Source: Planctomycetota bacterium
GTDB taxonomy: Bacteria; Planctomycetota; Phycisphaerae; Phycisphaerales; SM1A02
Length of the DNA stretch: 35,924 bases
Direction of reading: 5' to 3'
Assembly: GCA_016873255.1 (NCBI GenBank)
Contig: VGXR01000026.1
Location: 1 to 35,924, forward strand
The first letter of the stretch is position 1. Each line of letters opens with the position of its first letter. Below are positions 32,471 through 35,924 of this stretch, piece after piece. The notes beneath the pieces are model-generated. The model was not told where the DNA came from and did no database searches. It was given only the letters and a program-made list of their open reading frames with translations. Made by a program: the position numbers and the translations under genes.

Positions 32471-32475
32471 GCTCG

Positions 32476-34110
32476 GTGAACGCCTGCATCGCGAAGATCG
32501 CCGTCGCCTGCGCGCTCGCCTGCGCGACGCGGCTGCACGCCGACCTCCGCCCGCGGCTCGACGCGGTGCCGTGCGTGCCCGGCGGCATCGCCGCCATCCC
32601 GCTCGAGCGCACCGCGGGCGAGCCGTGGCCGGCGCGCATCCCGGTGCGCATCGGCGACCTCCGCTCGTCCGCGCCGCTCATCTGGGTGGGCGCGCGCGCC
32701 GACGACGGCGTGCGCTCGTGGACGCGCGCGCCCGAGCAGGTCGACGCGGTGCCGCTCCCGGAGATGCCCGCCTCGCCGGAGCCGGAATCCGTGGGCGAGG
32801 TGTTCGCGATGGTCGAGCTGCCCGCGTCGGGCGAGGGCGCCATCGAGGTCGGCGGCCTGCCGGTCACGGCGCGCTGGCTGCCCGTGCCGCGCCGCGTCCG
32901 AAGCGATGCGCCCATCCTGTCCATCCCGTCGACCGTCGCCGACGACCGCCCCGACCCCGCATCCTCCGTGGAGCACTGGCGCTGGACGCTGGTGGCGGAG
33001 CGCCAGGGCGCGCGCGTCGGCGACCCGCGCGGCGATGCCGCCGATCGCCTGTGGGCCCGGCACGTGGAGAACCTGTGGCTTGCGGGCCTCGAGCGCGTGC
33101 GCGGCACCAGCAAGGGCATCCACGCCGAGCTGGTCGAGCTGCTCACCGCGTGCGTCGAGGACCTCGACCATGGCAAGCAGGTCGCCGCATGGGTGGCACG
33201 GCCCGGCGAGCTCCGTGCGCTCCTCTCCATCCTCGTGGACGTGGACCGCTCCGATGCCGATGCCGCGCAGGCGGCGCTCACGTGGCTTCGCAACCGCTGG
33301 ACCTGCACCGCGTGGATCGAGGAGGACGTCGCCGACCGCGTGCTGCTCGCCGTTGCCAACCCGCTCGGCGGCGAGCGCGTGCTGAAGGCCGAGTGGATCG
33401 GCTCCGCGGGCCAGTCCGAGACGGCATCGGTCGTCGCCAGGCCGCGACGCGTCACCCGGACCTGGATCGACCGGCCCGCGCTCGCGCCGGGAACGGAGGC
33501 CATCGCCATCGACCGCCTCCGCACCGAGGCGCTGGAGCTGGCCGATGGCGCGGCCCGCCTGCGGCTCGGGGTGGGCGCGCGCGAGTACCCGGTCCGTCCG
33601 CCGGGACTGGCGTTCGGGACGTTCGTGCCGCCGCTCTCGCTCGCGGATGCCCAGGCCGGCTTCATCGGACCGCCGCCGCAGGCGTGGCGCACGCAGGCCT
33701 CGCTGCGGCTGCGGCAGGGCACGTGGGAGCTCTTCATCGAGGCGTTCCGCCCCGCGGGCGCCGGTGGCCTCGCCGCCGACCGCATCACGGTGCGGATCGG
33801 CGATCCCTCGTCGCCCGCGCAGTGCTTCGCGGTGGCCGCCGACGGTTCGCTCGAGATGGTCGCGGGGTCCGACGACGGCGTCTCCGCCGGCTTCATGGCG
33901 TGGGGCGACCGATGGCGCGCGCGCATCGAGCTGCCGGAGGCATGGCTTCCCTCGTCGATGCCCGGCGCGCGCCCGCTCCTCCTGTCGGTTGAGCGCACGG
34001 CTCCCGGTGCCGGCGGCACGCAGAGCGCGGGACTCGCGCGGCCGCCGTGGCTCGGGCGCGCCGCGCCGATCCTGGTCGACCTCGCCGCGTGGGACGAACT
34101 GGAGCGCTGA
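32476..34110 (+). CDS. Large secreted protein of unknown function
   Basis: This 544-residue protein starts with GTG at 32476. A signal peptide covers about residues 1-22 (IAKIAVACALACATRLHA). The remainder is a mixed beta-rich sequence with IPLERTAGEPWPARIPVRIG, EVFAMVELPASGEGAIEVGG, RGTSKGIHAELVELLTACVE and FGTFVPPLSLADAQAGFIG. Near the end WRARIELPEAWLP is reminiscent of the closing strands of CBM9-like sandwiches, but the match is weak. I do not assign a family. It is 5 bases downstream of the previous secreted protein, so the pair is probably co-transcribed and exported together. Function unknown. Confidence 0.75.
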   Translation: MNACIAKIAVACALACATRLHADLRPRLDAVPCVPGGIAAIPLERTAGEPWPARIPVRIGDLRSSAPLIWVGARADDGVRSWTRAPEQVDAVPLPEMPASPEPESVGEVFAMVELPASGEGAIEVGGLPVTARWLPVPRRVRSDAPILSIPSTVADDRPDPASSVEHWRWTLVAERQGARVGDPRGDAADRLWARHVENLWLAGLERVRGTSKGIHAELVELLTACVEDLDHGKQVAAWVARPGELRALLSILVDVDRSDADAAQAALTWLRNRWTCTAWIEEDVADRVLLAVANPLGGERVLKAEWIGSAGQSETASVVARPRRVTRTWIDRPALAPGTEAIAIDRLRTEALELADGAARLRLGVGAREYPVRPPGLAFGTFVPPLSLADAQAGFIGPPPQAWRTQASLRLRQGTWELFIEAFRPAGAGGLAADRITVRIGDPSSPAQCFAVAADGSLEMVAGSDDGVSAGFMAWGDRWRARIELPEAWLPSSMPGARPLLLSVERTAPGAGGTQSAGLARPPWLGRAAPILVDLAAWDELER

Positions 34111-34116
34111 CCGCAT

Positions 34117-34133
34117 CGCGCGGGAACCGCGCG
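34117..34133. repeat. Inverted repeat upstream of the parA promoter
   Basis: CGCGCGG-GAA-CCGCGCG is a perfect 7-base stem with a 3-base loop. It lies 9 bases upstream of the TATACT hexamer, in the place of a -35 box, and 6 bases after the preceding stop. It could be an operator or a weak termination hairpin; there is no T-run. Confidence 0.5.
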
Positions 34134-34142
34134 CCCCGCACC

Positions 34143-34148
34143 TATACT
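34143..34148 (+). promoter_or_regulatory. -10 hexamer TATACT for parA
   Basis: TATACT (5 of 6 match to TATAAT) ends 7 bases before the ATG at 34156. It is the best example of the leaderless-type promoter in the window. Confidence 0.6.
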
Positions 34149-34155
34149 CATCCGG

Positions 34156-35418
34156 ATGGAGGCGCCCCAGGAAACGCACGGAACGCAGGCACCGGAGGTG
34201 TCGCCGCTCGGCGGTGCCGGTGCCGCCGCCGAACCACCGCGCAAGCCGCGGACCGTGGCGCTCCTCAACCAGAAGGGCGGCGTCGGCAAGACCACGAGCA
34301 CCGTCAACCTCGGCGCGGCGCTCGCGCGCTACGGCCAGCGCGTGCTCCTCGTCGACCTCGACCCGCAGTCGAACCTCTCGCTCCACTTCGGGGTGGAGTG
34401 CGCCCCCGAGCAGCGCACCGTGCGCGACCTGCTGCTCGACCCCGAGTGCCGCGTGCAGGACTGCGTGCAGCGCGCGCGCCCGGGCCTCGATTTCGTCCCC
34501 GCCGTCACGGAGCTGGCGCTCGTCGAGGGCGAGCTGGCGCAGCTCGAGGGCATGCAGGCGGTGCTCCGGGACAAGCTGCGCGAGGCCTGGGGCGACTACG
34601 ACGTGGTGCTCCTCGACTGCCCGCCGAGCCTCGGCGTGCTGAGCGTGAACGCGCTGACCGTCGCCGACGAGGTGTTCGTTCCGATGCAGGCGCACTACCT
34701 GCCCCTGCGCGGGCTGGAGAAGCTGCTGCAGACGGTGCACCTGGTCTCGCAGGGCCTGAACCCGTCGATCCGCGTCAGCGGCATCCTCCTCTGCATGCAT
34801 GACGGCTCGTCGAGCCATGCGCGCGCGGTGATCGGCGAGATCGAGTCGCAGCTCGCGCAGTTCCGCGGCGTCGACGTGCCGTGGTCCGGTGCGGCCGTGC
34901 TCGACCCCGCGGTGCGCCGCAACATCAAGCTTGCCGAGGCGCCGTCGTTCGGCAAGACCATCTTCGACTACGCGCCGCAGTGCCCGGGTGCGGACGACTA
35001 CCGCCGACTCGCGCTCGGCCTCATCGATCGCTGGGGACTGCCGCACGGCGGGTTCGAGGGCATGGAACCGGCCGCGCCTCGTCGTCCGCGGGCCGCGAAG
35101 TCGCCGAAGCGCCCGAAGTCCCCGGCCAAGGCGGCGGCGAAGTCCGCCCCGAAGCCACGCCGCGCCGCGCCCGCCAAGGGAGCCGCGTCGACCAAGTCGC
35201 ATGCGCGCGCGAAGGCGGCTGCATCCGCGGCACGCCCCAAGGCCAAGAAGGTGGGCCGACCGGCTCGTGCCGCCGCCGCACGCGGCCCTGCCGCTCGCGC
35301 CGCCGCCAAGTCCGCGAAGCGGCCCGCGGCGGCCCGTGCGCCGCGGGCTCCCGCGCGCGCGGTTCGGCGTGCCGCGCGCACCGGCCGCTCGCTCCGCTCC
35401 GGCGGCCTCAGCCTGTGA
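34156..35418 (+). CDS. parA: ParA/Soj-family ATPase with histone-H1-like C-terminal tail
   Basis: This is a 420-residue protein. Residues 30-290 are a complete ParA: deviant Walker A NQKGGVGKTT (38-47), VDLDPQSNLSLHFG (Walker A'), VVLLDCPPSLGVLSVNAL (Walker B region), VPMQAHYLPLRGLEKL, VSGILLCMHDGSS, and the end block IKLAEAPSFGKTIFDYAP. ParA moves chromosomal or plasmid parS-ParB complexes on the nucleoid. A ParB gene is not in the window and may lie beyond or elsewhere. From about residue 300 to 420 the protein is an Ala/Lys/Arg/Pro tail of histone H1-like composition (KSPAKAAAKSAPKPRRAAPA is typical) absent from usual ParAs. It may strengthen non-specific DNA binding (inference). It overlaps the next start (GTGA). 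Confidence 0.9.
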   Translation: MEAPQETHGTQAPEVSPLGGAGAAAEPPRKPRTVALLNQKGGVGKTTSTVNLGAALARYGQRVLLVDLDPQSNLSLHFGVECAPEQRTVRDLLLDPECRVQDCVQRARPGLDFVPAVTELALVEGELAQLEGMQAVLRDKLREAWGDYDVVLLDCPPSLGVLSVNALTVADEVFVPMQAHYLPLRGLEKLLQTVHLVSQGLNPSIRVSGILLCMHDGSSSHARAVIGEIESQLAQFRGVDVPWSGAAVLDPAVRRNIKLAEAPSFGKTIFDYAPQCPGADDYRRLALGLIDRWGLPHGGFEGMEPAAPRRPRAAKSPKRPKSPAKAAAKSAPKPRRAAPAKGAASTKSHARAKAAASAARPKAKKVGRPARAAAARGPAARAAAKSAKRPAAARAPRAPARAVRRAARTGRSLRSGGLSL

Positions 35419-35924
35419 ACGCACCGGTCCCGGCGCCTGCCGGCTCCCCCGTGGAGCGCGCCGCTGCTGCACGCCGTCGCGCGTTCTGGGTTGCGCTCGC
35501 GGGCCTCCTCGTCACCACGCACTGGCCGAAGCTGCGCGTGGCGCCCGCGGATGCGCCGATCGACAAGCTGGCGCATGCCGCGGGCTTCGGGTCGCTGACG
35601 GCGCTGTGCCTGCTGGCGTTCCCGCGGATTCCGCGTTGGGGCGTGGCTGCGCTGATGCTTGCAGTCGGCGCGGTCGACGAATGGACCCAGGCGATTCCCG
35701 TGCTGCGGCGTTCCTGCGACCTCGACGACTGGCTTGCCGATGCCACCGGCATCGTGGCGGCGCTGGCGCTCCATGCCGCGCTCTCGCCCGTCGGCGGCGC
35801 GCCCGCGCGGCTCCTCCTTGCGCGGCGCCGTGCGGCATCCGACCTCCTGCTGGCGAAGCCGCTCAACTGGCTGCACCTGATGACGGCGGCGGTCCTCGGT
35901 GCGGCGGCCGGCGCGCCCGTCGCC
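35415..35924 (+). CDS. VanZ-like membrane protein (3' end beyond window)
   Basis: This frame is open from a GTG at 35415 (GTGA overlap with parA) to the window edge, giving 170 codons. It has hydrophobic segments at about 23-35, 57-70, 75-90 and 107-120. The VanZ-type pattern is visible: IDKLAHAAGFGSLTAL (DK--H--aF), then DEWTQAIPVLRRSCDLDDWL followed by ADATG (E--Q-----R--D--D----G). VanZ-family proteins are small integral membrane proteins, one of which confers low-level teicoplanin resistance; the biochemical role is generally unknown. A further hydrophobic segment begins near residue 157, so the protein may be longer than a single VanZ domain. Confidence 0.78.
   Translation, partial: MNAPVPAPAGSPVERAAAARRRAFWVALAGLLVTTHWPKLRVAPADAPIDKLAHAAGFGSLTALCLLAFPRIPRWGVAALMLAVGAVDEWTQAIPVLRRSCDLDDWLADATGIVAALALHAALSPVGGAPARLLLARRRAASDLLLAKPLNWLHLMTAAVLGAAAGAPVA

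Noticed and set aside
32092-35472. A 1126-codon minus-strand open frame across the secreted proteins and parA
   Set aside because: Low-complexity Arg/Ala/Gly translation without domains, antisense to parA with complete family motifs.

Overview
The window is high-GC, gene-dense bacterial chromosome and looks like a planctomycete, most likely the Phycisphaerae/Phycisphaerales lineage. This is inferred from several things: secreted proteins ending in a VPGP-type variant of the PEP-CTERM sorting tail, a GFTLVEL prepilin-like protein of the planctomycete style, an LptD-like outer-membrane assembly protein, many lipoproteins, and Lys/Ala-rich tails on housekeeping enzymes. I see no phage, insertion sequence, CRISPR array, tRNA or rRNA. 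Nothing indicates recent gene transfer.

Layout. 1-3576 (minus): a truncated LptD/OstA-like barrel protein and a UbiA-family prenyltransferase. 3621-5466 (plus): ribH-nusB-ftsY with 4-base overlaps. 5489-9404 (plus): a prepilin-like protein, a one-helix membrane protein and the helicase hrpB, again overlapping. 9481-11136: folC with a long disordered N-terminus, followed by a strong terminator. 11219-13298 (minus): three tandem paralogous secreted proteins with VPGP-CTERM tails, family unknown to me. 13444-16323 (minus): leuS. 16374-22961 (plus): a cytoplasmic DUF2314-like protein, a DUF2007-like protein with a C-terminal helix, a lipoprotein, a DUF58 protein, a TgpA-like membrane transglutaminase and a PilZ-like protein. 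22930-24216 (minus): pabB. 24366-29543 (plus): ppdK, a CBM9-like lipoprotein and a glutamate-dehydrogenase homologue that lacks its catalytic Lys and Asp. 29554-29970 (minus): a HIT protein. 29996-34110 (plus): nadC-birA and two secreted proteins of unknown function. 34156-end (plus): a ParA ATPase with a histone-H1-like tail, and a VanZ-like membrane protein cut by the window edge.

Gene starts fall mainly into two classes. First genes of transcription units usually carry a TAnnnT -10-like hexamer only 6-9 bases ahead of the start codon and no Shine-Dalgarno sequence, as expected for leaderless mRNAs. Downstream genes usually begin in an ATGA or GTGA overlap with the preceding stop. A minority (the VPGP-CTERM genes, the lipoprotein at 18235, the dehydrogenase homologue at 28197, the PilZ-like gene) have clear purine-rich ribosome binding sites.

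The most interesting items are the tandem VPGP-CTERM family, the degenerate glutamate dehydrogenase, the leaderless-promoter architecture (including a 25-base intergenic region serving hit and nadC in both directions), and the Lys/Ala-rich tails on FolC, PpdK and ParA.
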